A stretch of 6,598 nucleotides of DNA from Sulfurovum sp. (GTDB lineage: Bacteria > Campylobacterota > Campylobacteria > Campylobacterales > Sulfurovaceae). Below, in pieces: positions 1 through 5,638 of this stretch. Location of the stretch: positions 1-6,598 of the forward strand of contig QNZW01000070.1 in NCBI GenBank assembly GCA_003978375.1. Direction: 5' to 3'. The translations under genes were made by a program, and so were the position numbers. Numbering within the stretch: position 1 is the first letter of the stretch; every line of letters begins with the position of its first letter. Under the pieces are notes generated by a model that did not search any database, was not told the DNA's origin, and saw nothing but the letters and a program-made list of their open reading frames with translations.

Positions 1-343
1 GACTATATGCATTGACTGGATAACCAAAAAACCCATACCACATAGACCATAAAAATACTGCTAAAAATGAGTATGCCCACCCTGAAGGAAGTTCATTTTC
101 ATACTCACCAATGCCATCCCAATTTTCATCTGCCAATTGTCCAGAAGCTGTGTCTGTTTTCATTTGATTTATATATTTTACTGATACAGCTGCTGTAATA
201 ACAGCAATAGCAATGGCCCCTGCCATTGTTATAGCATTGACTGAATCACTTGTCACATCAATGTTTAAGTTCATCACCACTGCAATTGTTGCAACAATCA
301 ATATTGCCGCAAATGCCAATGATTTTATCATTAATCCATTCAT
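1..343 (-). CDS. ccoP: cbb3-type cytochrome c oxidase subunit III CcoP, N-terminal part (3' end outside window)
   Basis: This is the start of the membrane-anchored diheme cytochrome c subunit that passes electrons into the cbb3 oxidase. I translated 114 codons from the ATG at 343; the frame stays open to the window edge. Residues about 5-26, 36-55 and 87-108 look like membrane helices. The stretch with residues WDGIGEYENELPSGWAYSF (75-93) is the hallmark of the CcoP/FixP N-terminal domain. The two CxxCH heme motifs expected of the family would lie beyond the window edge, so they cannot be checked. The start overlaps the ccoQ stop as ATGA (340-343), with a GGAG Shine-Dalgarno 8 nt upstream inside ccoQ, pointing to translational coupling. 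The first hydrophobic segment plus a second before the FixP domain gives three helices in all, which is more than the minimal proteobacterial form. Confidence 0.93.
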   Translation of the reverse strand, partial: MNGLMIKSLAFAAILIVATIAVVMNLNIDVTSDSVNAITMAGAIAIAVITAAVSVKYINQMKTDTASGQLADENWDGIGEYENELPSGWAYSFLAVFLWSMWYGFFGYPVNAYS

Positions 344-558
344 TTATTCTTCTCCGTGTAATCTCTTTGTGAAGCGGGTTTATCTTCTACGGGTGTACTT
401 GTGATTTCATCATCAAGTGCAATGTTTCCATATTTTTCATAATCACGCTCGCCTCTTTTTTCAGACCTATATAGGTGCACAATATACCAATATAACATCA
501 CCACCAAAAATATGGTCATAAAGAAAGAAGCATATCCTTGTAATTCTCTTATGTCCAT
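340..558 (-). CDS. ccoQ: cbb3-type cytochrome oxidase small subunit CcoQ (FixQ)
   Basis: This 72-residue single-helix protein is the small accessory subunit of the cbb3 oxidase, known in other bacteria to stabilise the complex. Residues 9-30 form one membrane helix, followed by a charged cytoplasmic tail. The segment RSEKRGERDYEKYGNIALDD (31-50) resembles the CcoQ tails of Campylobacterota. The tail is rich in Glu, Asp and Lys and has no cysteine. The ATG at 558 is preceded by AAGGAA about 6 nt upstream. The gene starts 14 nt after the ccoO stop and its TGA overlaps the ccoP ATG. The gene order ccoN-O-Q-P and the length both match the family; position and tail together make the call firm, although CcoQ sequences diverge strongly. 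Confidence 0.92.
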   Translation of the reverse strand: MDIRELQGYASFFMTIFLVVMLYWYIVHLYRSEKRGERDYEKYGNIALDDEITSTPVEDKPASQRDYTEKNK

Positions 559-572
559 ACTTTTTCCTTATT

Positions 573-1241
573 TTATTTTAAGCTATTAAGATAAGCAATC
601 AATGCAACAATTTCAGGGACTTTGCCCTCTGCTAACATCTTTTTTACACCCTCATTTTTCATATCTGCTGCTATCTTTTTGGCATCTTCTATGACTTTTG
701 GTCGGTGTGCTTCCCATGCTGCTCTAGTAGTCTTAAACTCAGGTCCATAGGGTGTATGAAAAGCATTTTTCACAGTAACTGCTTCTGCATAAGCTGTTTC
801 TATATCTGCAACATTTGTAAACTGATGTTTATATGCTGGCATAATAGAACGTTCATCTACAGATTTTGGATTCCACATATGGTTTTCGTGCCAATCTGTT
901 GTACGGTAGTTTCCTACACGGTGCAAGTCTGGTCCTGTTCGTTTACTTCCCCAAAGAAATGGTCTATCAAACGCATACTCTCCAGAGAGTGAATACTCTC
1001 CATAACGGTCAGTCTCTGCTTTGAATGGACGGATAAGCTGTGAGTGACAAGACATACAGTTGTCTTTCATATAAACATTTTTACCTGCTAATTGAAGCAC
1101 TGTACGTGGTTTAAGCCCTGCAATAGGACGTGCTGCTTGTGAAAAGTTTGGCACGATTTCAATTAATCCTGCAAACGAAATAACAATCGAAACTGCCGAA
1201 GCAAAAAAGAATGGATTTTTTTCTAACCAATGAAAAAACAT
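573..1241 (-). CDS. ccoO: cbb3-type cytochrome c oxidase subunit II, monoheme cytochrome c CcoO (FixO)
   Basis: CcoO carries one c-type heme in the periplasm and relays electrons from CcoP to the catalytic CcoN. The 222-residue product has a single N-terminal membrane anchor (about residues 10-32), then the heme-binding motif CMSCH at 62-66 (Cys62, Cys65, axial His66). The likely second axial ligand is Met134 in RSIMPAY. The block with RPFKAETDRYGEYS just after the heme and the segment RTGPDLHRVG (101-110) are typical of CcoO. Length is within the usual 200-240 residue range and nothing is missing. The ATG at 1241 has a strong GGGAGGT Shine-Dalgarno (1249-1255) directly abutting the ccoN stop, and the gap to ccoN is 14 nt, so the two are cotranscribed. 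Confidence 0.97.
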   Translation of the reverse strand: MFFHWLEKNPFFFASAVSIVISFAGLIEIVPNFSQAARPIAGLKPRTVLQLAGKNVYMKDNCMSCHSQLIRPFKAETDRYGEYSLSGEYAFDRPFLWGSKRTGPDLHRVGNYRTTDWHENHMWNPKSVDERSIMPAYKHQFTNVADIETAYAEAVTVKNAFHTPYGPEFKTTRAAWEAHRPKVIEDAKKIAADMKNEGVKKMLAEGKVPEIVALIAYLNSLK

Positions 1242-1255
1242 AATAAATACCTCCC

Positions 1256-2722
1256 TTATGCCATAGGTGTTCTAAACTGTGGTTCTGCAGTTAATTCTTT
1301 ACCTGCAGTCATCGTTTTAAATATATTGTAAGCAAACATCAAGAACCCTGTTAGATACATTACTCCTGAAAGTGCTCTAATCATGTAGTAAGGGTGAAGT
1401 ACCGCTACAGTATCAATAAATGAGTACATTAAGTTACCATATTCATCTACAGCTCTCCACATCATACCTTGTGTAATCCCTGCAATCCACATAGATGTAA
1501 AGTAGAGTACAACGGCTGTAGTTTGAAGCCAAAACTGTGATTCCATCAGCTTTTTAGAGTAGATTTCTCTTTTGAACATACGTGGTGCCATATGGAAGAT
1601 AGCTGCCATAATCATAAAGACAACCCACCCAAGTACACCATCATGCACATGTCCAGGAATCCAATCTGTAAAGTGTGCAATCGCATTGACAGATTTAATC
1701 GCTTGAATAGGCCCTTCGATAGTTGATAACATATAGAATGTTGATGCAAGTACCATAAATTTAATCAATGGATTATCAGTCAGTTGGTTCCATTCCCCTT
1801 TCATGGTAAGCAACATATTAATAGCAGAACCCCAAGAAGGCAAAATAAGCACTACAGAGAAAGCAGAACCCATGGTTTGCATCCAATCTGGAACAGTCGA
1901 CCACAATAAGTGGTGTGAACCAGCCCAAAGATATACAAACATAAGTCCCCAGAAAGAAAGAAGTGACAATTTGTATGAATAAATTGCTTGACCAGACTCT
2001 TTTGGAAGGAAGTAATAAATCATACCAACAATTGGCACAGTAAACCCAAAGGCAACTGCATTATGTCCATACCACCATTGTACCAATGCATCATTGGTTC
2101 CAGCATACATAGAAACAGCATGCAAAGGGTTTCCAAGACCTTCTGTTACAAAGTAAGTAGGAATAGCCATATTGTTAAATAGATAAAGCATAGCAATACC
2201 AAGAAAACATGCAAGATAATACCATACAGAGATATAGAGTGCTTTTTCTCTTCTAATCCCAATCAGTCCCATGATATTAATACCCCAAAGTACCCAAACA
2301 AGTACCACCACAATATCAAATGGCCACTCATACTGAGCATACTCTTTAGAAGCCGTTACGCCAAAAATCAATGAAATCGTTGCCAATAATGCCCCTATGA
2401 AATAGAGCCAAAATTGTATATTTCCAACCACCATTAAAAATTTTGATTCAGCCATGGAGACTTTTAAGACTCTTTGTCCAAAATAAAACCATGTCGCAAA
2501 GATACCAGAAACGGTAAATCCAAATATTACTGTGTTGGTGTGAACTGGTCTTAATCGTGAGAATGTTCCATATTCGCCTAATAAGTAATTAAGCTCAGGA
2601 AATGCCAATTGAGCGGCGATAAGTGTTCCCACTAACATTCCTAAAATTCCAAACAAAATCGTTAAAAAAGTAAACTTTTTTGCCAACGAATAATCATATT
2701 CCAATGTTGCGTTTGATTGCAT
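1256..2722 (-). CDS. ccoN: cbb3-type cytochrome c oxidase catalytic subunit I CcoN (FixN)
   Basis: CcoN is the O2-reducing, proton-pumping subunit with heme b and the heme b3-CuB centre, spanning the inner membrane about twelve times. From the ATG at 2722 the product has 488 residues, normal for the family. Visible ligands are His61 (RPVHTN) and His360 for low-spin heme b, His358 for heme b3, and His220, His270 and His271 for CuB. Tyr264 lies six residues before His270, the spacing that defines the cbb3-specific cross-linked tyrosine in helix VII. The block STIEGP with Glu335 is also cbb3-typical. I chose the ATG at 2722 because AAGGGG (2730-2735) sits 7 nt upstream and the N-terminus (MQSNATLEYDYS) fits the family; a TTG at 2770 would add 16 residues. 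It is the first gene of ccoNOQP. Confidence 0.97.
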   Translation of the reverse strand: MQSNATLEYDYSLAKKFTFLTILFGILGMLVGTLIAAQLAFPELNYLLGEYGTFSRLRPVHTNTVIFGFTVSGIFATWFYFGQRVLKVSMAESKFLMVVGNIQFWLYFIGALLATISLIFGVTASKEYAQYEWPFDIVVVLVWVLWGINIMGLIGIRREKALYISVWYYLACFLGIAMLYLFNNMAIPTYFVTEGLGNPLHAVSMYAGTNDALVQWWYGHNAVAFGFTVPIVGMIYYFLPKESGQAIYSYKLSLLSFWGLMFVYLWAGSHHLLWSTVPDWMQTMGSAFSVVLILPSWGSAINMLLTMKGEWNQLTDNPLIKFMVLASTFYMLSTIEGPIQAIKSVNAIAHFTDWIPGHVHDGVLGWVVFMIMAAIFHMAPRMFKREIYSKKLMESQFWLQTTAVVLYFTSMWIAGITQGMMWRAVDEYGNLMYSFIDTVAVLHPYYMIRALSGVMYLTGFLMFAYNIFKTMTAGKELTAEPQFRTPMA

Positions 2723-2729
2723 ACATAAA

Positions 2730-2735
2730 CCCCTT
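2730..2735 (-). promoter_or_regulatory. Shine-Dalgarno site of ccoN that fixes its start
   Basis: On the minus strand the hexamer AAGGGG lies 7 nt upstream of the ATG at 2722. The longer reading frame would start at TTG (2770), in a sequence of almost only A and T with no purine-rich ribosome site in front of it. This makes the ATG the better start. Confidence 0.75.
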
Positions 2736-2785
2736 GTATAAATTCTATGTTGTATAATTACAACACTCAATAATAATTATAATCT

Positions 2786-2803
2786 TATTTGATTATACAA
2801 ATA
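2786..2803. repeat. 18-bp inverted repeat on the candidate ccoN -10 element
   Basis: The sequence TATTTG-ATTATA-CAAATA has perfect 6-bp arms (2786-2791 and 2798-2803) around a 6-bp spacer. The spacer is the complement of the candidate -10 TATAAT. Such placement would suit a dimeric repressor, but the arms are AT-rich and no known operator consensus is recognised. Confidence 0.45.
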
Positions 2804-2857
2804 CTTAAATGATTATCGAATGATTTTATATGACACAAATGGTTACATATGACGAAA
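2790..2857 (+). repeat. five phased TGA-starting direct repeats upstream of ccoN
   Basis: On the plus strand the units TGATTATAC (2790), TGATTATCG (2810), TGATTTTAT (2821), TGACACAAA (2832) and TGACGAAAA (2851) start 20, 11, 11 and 19 nt apart, close to whole turns of the DNA helix. The first two share TGATTAT exactly. The last two are each preceded by ATA, so ATATGAC occurs twice, 19 nt apart (2828 and 2847). They surround and overlap the candidate promoter. They may be regulator sites or the periodic AT pattern of Campylobacterota promoters. Confidence 0.4.
2792..2820 (-). promoter_or_regulatory. candidate sigma-70-type promoter of ccoNOQP
   Basis: A perfect TATAAT lies on the minus strand at 2797-2792, with a poor -35 match (TTCGAT, 2820-2815) 17 nt further upstream. 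Transcription would begin near 2785, leaving a leader of about 62 nt before ccoN. In Campylobacterota the housekeeping promoters are known for a good -10, little or no -35, and periodic AT-rich upstream sequence, which is what is seen here. The whole region is AT-rich, so chance TATAAT matches are possible. Confidence 0.45.
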
Positions 2858-2881
2858 AAATAAATAATTTTATACATATAA

Positions 2882-2898
2882 AAGAGTATTTTTCTCTT
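2882..2898 (-). terminator. weak hairpin, possible terminator of the cox operon
   Basis: Read on the minus strand, AAGAG (2898-2894), a 7-nt AT loop and CTCTT (2886-2882) can form a 5-bp stem, followed by TTATAT. It lies 45 nt after the stop of the unknown membrane protein gene, where a terminator would be expected. The stem is short and the U-run poor, so read-through into ccoN remains possible. Confidence 0.22.
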
Positions 2899-2942
2899 AT
2901 TTTTATCATCAAATTTATTGATTAATGTAAAATATTTTTTTC

Positions 2943-3470
2943 CTATTCATTTTTTTTTGCTCTATGCATCGCTTCGTACAAATCTTTATGCTCCTCTTGC
3001 ATTGTTTTAAAGTCTTTTTTCAATGTTGCGTGTAACGCCTCTTCTTGAAGCCCTTTTTGTAATGCTTGTGCATAATATTTTTTAAAATCCACATAGGGCG
3101 TTGCCCCCGAAGAGAGCACATTTTTAAGCTCAACAGATGGAAAGTACGTTTCCCAAGATGGTGTTATCATTTGCATTATTTTTTTATTGTTTAAATAACT
3201 TATTCCTACCACCACTTGCATGGCAACAACCAACAATACGATATATAAGACAATGGCCTGTGCAATGCCTAAATAGTGAAAAGATTTTGCATTAAAAATA
3301 GCCACATAGACAAGAAAAGGAAGAAGAACAAACCCTACTATAATCCATTTACTTCCCATTCCTCCTAAAGCACTTTTATCAAAAATAATTCTTTTTTTAA
3401 CGGTTCCATTTTTTGTGATGTACATGACGCTATCAAGTATCTCTTTAAGTGTATACTTTTTTTCTTGCAT
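2943..3470 (-). CDS. unrecognised two-helix membrane protein at the end of the caa3 oxidase operon
   Basis: I do not recognise this 175-residue protein. It has a basic, hydrophilic N-terminus (1-40), two membrane helices (about 42-59 and 67-92) joined by a short loop, and a C-terminal tail (93-175) that turns into a highly charged, probably helical and perhaps coiled-coil segment from about residue 128. The positive-inside rule favours both ends in the cytoplasm. There is no cysteine, no heme motif, no Cys-x-Cys or methionine-rich copper motif and no signal peptide, so it is not a standard Cox11/CtaG, Sco or CtaA. The ATG at 3470 has an excellent AAAGGAGGAA site (3475-3484) that overlaps the ctaB stop, leaving a 12-nt gap: it is cotranscribed with ctaB and coxB. 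Context suggests an accessory or assembly role in oxidase formation; that is inference only. Confidence 0.85.
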   Translation of the reverse strand: MQEKKYTLKEILDSVMYITKNGTVKKRIIFDKSALGGMGSKWIIVGFVLLPFLVYVAIFNAKSFHYLGIAQAIVLYIVLLVVAMQVVVGISYLNNKKIMQMITPSWETYFPSVELKNVLSSGATPYVDFKKYYAQALQKGLQEEALHATLKKDFKTMQEEHKDLYEAMHRAKKNE

Positions 3471-3482
3471 CTAATTCCTCCT

Positions 3483-4346
3483 TTAAGAGATATGATGTTT
3501 AATATATTCATCTATACTTAAAAGTACAATAATACCTAAAAAAGCTGCATTTATTTTCCAAAATACAGAACGCGCATTGTGAAGTTCAAACGTTTCACGT
3601 AAAAGCTCAAAAGATGAAACAAATGCCCAAATTCCTACCATGGATGCAAGAATTTTAGTGATGGTGTATGGCTCAAAAACCCATACTAAAAATATCCCTG
3701 CTTGTATACTAAATATAAGCCATACAAAGGTCAATCTCTGCAAACTGTTTTGTCCAAATAGACGCATCGCTGTAGGATACCCTCCATTTTTATAATCCCC
3801 ATGAAATAGCATCACAAGTAACCAAAAATGCGGTACTTGCCAAATAAAATAATAAGCTCCAATTGCAATAAATTCTAACTCCATAAGCCCATGACCAGCA
3901 GTCAACCATCCTACTGCAGGAGGAATAACACCAAGCAATGCACCAGGTATGACTGCTAAAGCAGATTTTTTCTTAAGTGGCGTATACATCGCATTGTACC
4001 AAATAAATGCAAACATAAATAGATTCACACCCTTAAACCCAATCACACTATAAATAAGTATCATTGAAAGTGTAATCAATATTGCAGCAATTATCATACC
4101 TGTACGAGGTGTCATTCGTCCTGCCGCGATTGGACGGTTTTTTGTCCTTTGCATTTTGGCATCAGATTGATATTCTTGTACTTGATTAAGTGTTGAGACA
4201 CCCATTGCCACAAGCAATACTGCAAATGTGGACAAAAGCATATCTACTCCCACCTCTCCTGTTGCCATAATATAGGCAAAAAGAGTAGAGAGGCTGACTG
4301 CCAAAGAGAGGACAAATTTTGTAACAATAAAAAAATCTTTTACCAT
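3483..4346 (-). CDS. ctaB: protoheme IX farnesyltransferase (heme O synthase) CtaB/CyoE
   Basis: This membrane enzyme of the UbiA prenyltransferase family joins farnesyl diphosphate to heme b to give heme O, the precursor of heme A. The 287 residues form mostly membrane helices, the usual length. The first active-site loop holds Asn54, Glu58, Asp62, Arg67 and Arg71 (NQVQEYQSDAKMQRTKNRP); most family members have Asp at position 58. Further signatures are YTPLKKKSALAVIPGA (121-136), PPAVGW (142-147), WQVPHFW (169-175) and the second acidic loop starting DYKNGGYP (184-191). The start ATG (4346) overlaps the coxB stop as TAATG, so translation is coupled to coxB. The cbb3 enzyme does not need heme O, so this gene serves the caa3 oxidase. 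Heme A synthase (CtaA), needed for the next step, is not in the window. Confidence 0.95.
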   Translation of the reverse strand: MVKDFFIVTKFVLSLAVSLSTLFAYIMATGEVGVDMLLSTFAVLLVAMGVSTLNQVQEYQSDAKMQRTKNRPIAAGRMTPRTGMIIAAILITLSMILIYSVIGFKGVNLFMFAFIWYNAMYTPLKKKSALAVIPGALLGVIPPAVGWLTAGHGLMELEFIAIGAYYFIWQVPHFWLLVMLFHGDYKNGGYPTAMRLFGQNSLQRLTFVWLIFSIQAGIFLVWVFEPYTITKILASMVGIWAFVSSFELLRETFELHNARSVFWKINAAFLGIIVLLSIDEYIKHHIS

Positions 4347-5275
4347 TACTTTCCAGTTTTTAAATAATCAACTAACGCAGACACATCTTCGTCTGACATC
4401 TTAAATGGTGGCATGACTCCTGATGTAAATCCTTCTGGTACATCTTTATTTGGTACAAGTATCGCATCTTTTAAGTACTGTGCATCATGTTTTGCTCCAA
4501 TACCTTTAAGTGATGGTCCAACAAGTATTGCATCACTGTCAAGTGAGTGACATCCTGCACATCCATTTGCATCATACAATTCATGTCCTTTTGATTTTGC
4601 TACCTCTTTTTCTCCTGGTCCTACTTTAGAATTACTTTCAAACCACGCATCATACGTTGCTTTTGGAATCACATGAATTTTAGATAACATATAAGAGTGA
4701 CGTGTACCACAGTACTCTGCACACTCTACATCATAGTTACCTAACACTTCTGCTTTAAACCATTGTTTTGTCATACGACCAGGTACCACATCTTCTTTCA
4801 TACGAAATGCTGGTATATAATAAGAGTGTATCACATCATTAATAGGTGCTTGCATTTTTAAGATAACATTGCTGTCTTTTGGCACATAAAGTTCTGCATT
4901 TTTATGCACAAATCCACTTTTATTTGCAGGATAAGTATGCATCCATGACCATTTTTTACCTTCTACATTTATAACAATACTTTCACTCTCAGCAGGCATC
5001 GTTCTAAGGACACGCATAGAAGAGTAGCCATAATAGAAAAAAACCATTAAGGCTACAATAGGGACAACTGTCCATACAACTTCAAGCAACGTATTGTGTG
5101 TGATATGTCCAATATCTTCATTTTTGACCTTATCTGCACGGTATTTCCATGTAAAATAGAGCATAGGCACAATCACCGATAGAAACAAACCTGCTGAAAC
5201 GAATATATGTATCCAAAACGCCTGATCAACATCTGCAGCAAATGTTGCTGCACTAGAGTTAAATCCTTCTAACAT
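4346..5275 (-). CDS. coxB: cytochrome c oxidase subunit II with fused C-terminal cytochrome c (caa3 type)
   Basis: Subunit II takes electrons from the periplasmic cytochrome c pool through its CuA centre to CoxA. The 309 residues hold two membrane helices (about 22-42 and 63-85), a cupredoxin domain (about 98-205) and a cytochrome c domain (about 225-306). CuA ligands are His150, Cys185, Glu187 (backbone), Cys189, His193 and Met196 in CAEYCGTRHSYM; Trp108 and Trp111 form the aromatic patch. The c domain has CAGCH at 239-243 and a likely axial Met288 in GVMPP. The set is complete, so a functional caa3-type subunit is expected. No lipobox is seen at the N-terminus. The ATG at 5275 is preceded by a strong AAGGAGGTG (5278-5286) overlapping the coxD stop; the gap is 9 nt. 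Having coxB after coxC and coxD is unusual. Confidence 0.97.
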   Translation of the reverse strand: MLEGFNSSAATFAADVDQAFWIHIFVSAGLFLSVIVPMLYFTWKYRADKVKNEDIGHITHNTLLEVVWTVVPIVALMVFFYYGYSSMRVLRTMPAESESIVINVEGKKWSWMHTYPANKSGFVHKNAELYVPKDSNVILKMQAPINDVIHSYYIPAFRMKEDVVPGRMTKQWFKAEVLGNYDVECAEYCGTRHSYMLSKIHVIPKATYDAWFESNSKVGPGEKEVAKSKGHELYDANGCAGCHSLDSDAILVGPSLKGIGAKHDAQYLKDAILVPNKDVPEGFTSGVMPPFKMSDEDVSALVDYLKTGK

Positions 5276-5284
5276 AACACCTCC

Positions 5285-5638
5285 TTAATGTGCTGATGCC
5301 GGAGCGGTGATATAACTTTCAGCTCCATATTGAAAACTCGGTGCATCAATACCGATAATAATAATAAAGAAAACCGCCACTAGGAATAATGAAAAAAGTA
5401 CCATATATCCAATGAGTTTATCCCCTTTTAAGTGCATATAATATATAACAATTAACCATGCCTTTGCCAAAGCAATAAACATTTGAGCCAAGAAGGTCGA
5501 ACCTTCTGCAAATAAATGTGGTTGCACAAATGTCAATGCTGTTAAAAGCAATAATCCTATAATGACTTTATAGTAATCCAATCTTTGTTTTTCATACTCT
5601 TTTTGCGTTAGTCTCGCACTGCTATTATTAGTGTCCAT
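5285..5638 (-). CDS. coxD: cytochrome c oxidase subunit IV, small membrane subunit CoxD
   Basis: This 117-residue protein is the small subunit IV of bacterial aa3/caa3 oxidases, thought to stabilise the complex. It has a charged N-terminus (1-20), three membrane helices (about 22-38, 49-68 and 74-98) and a short tail. The motif AKAWLIVIYYMHLKGDK (58-74) is the family signature around the second helix. Length and topology match the prokaryotic subunit IV family. The ATG at 5638 lies inside the end of coxC, giving an 11-nt overlap in another frame, with the purine-rich GGGAGCAGGA just upstream serving as ribosome site. It ends 9 nt before coxB. The symbol varies between systems (coxD, ctaF), and subunit IV proteins diverge strongly, but context and motif agree. 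Confidence 0.9.
   Translation of the reverse strand: MDTNNSSARLTQKEYEKQRLDYYKVIIGLLLLTALTFVQPHLFAEGSTFLAQMFIALAKAWLIVIYYMHLKGDKLIGYMVLFSLFLVAVFFIIIIGIDAPSFQYGAESYITAPASAH

Noticed and set aside
213..404. Plus-strand open frame of 63 codons.
   Set aside because: It is antisense to ccoP and ccoQ, whose protein matches are clear; it has no ribosome site or recognisable product.
705..992. Plus-strand open frame of 95 codons, rich in Cys.
   Set aside because: It is antisense to ccoO; the high Cys, Phe and Ser content is what the complement of that gene gives, not a real protein.
1988..2182. Plus-strand open frame of 64 codons.
   Set aside because: It is antisense to the catalytic part of ccoN and resembles no family.
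2723..2770. Longer CcoN start at TTG (2770), adding 16 residues.
   Set aside because: The added residues do not resemble CcoN N-termini, no ribosome site precedes the TTG, and the ATG at 2722 has AAGGGG at good spacing.
2908..2922. Inverted repeat ATCAA-N5-TTGAT resembling FNR half-sites.
   Set aside because: The half-sites face the wrong way (FNR needs TTGAT-N4-ATCAA) and lie over 100 nt upstream of the candidate promoter; AT-rich chance is likely.
2929..2938. Palindrome AAAATATTTT just after the unknown gene's stop.
   Set aside because: Pure A/T palindromes are expected in such sequence, and there is no GC stem to act as a terminator.
2943..3470. Assignment of the 175-residue protein as Cox11/CtaG, Sco or CtaA.
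   Set aside because: It has no cysteine, no copper or heme ligand motif, and the wrong number of helices for CtaA; Cox11 has one helix and a periplasmic Cys motif.
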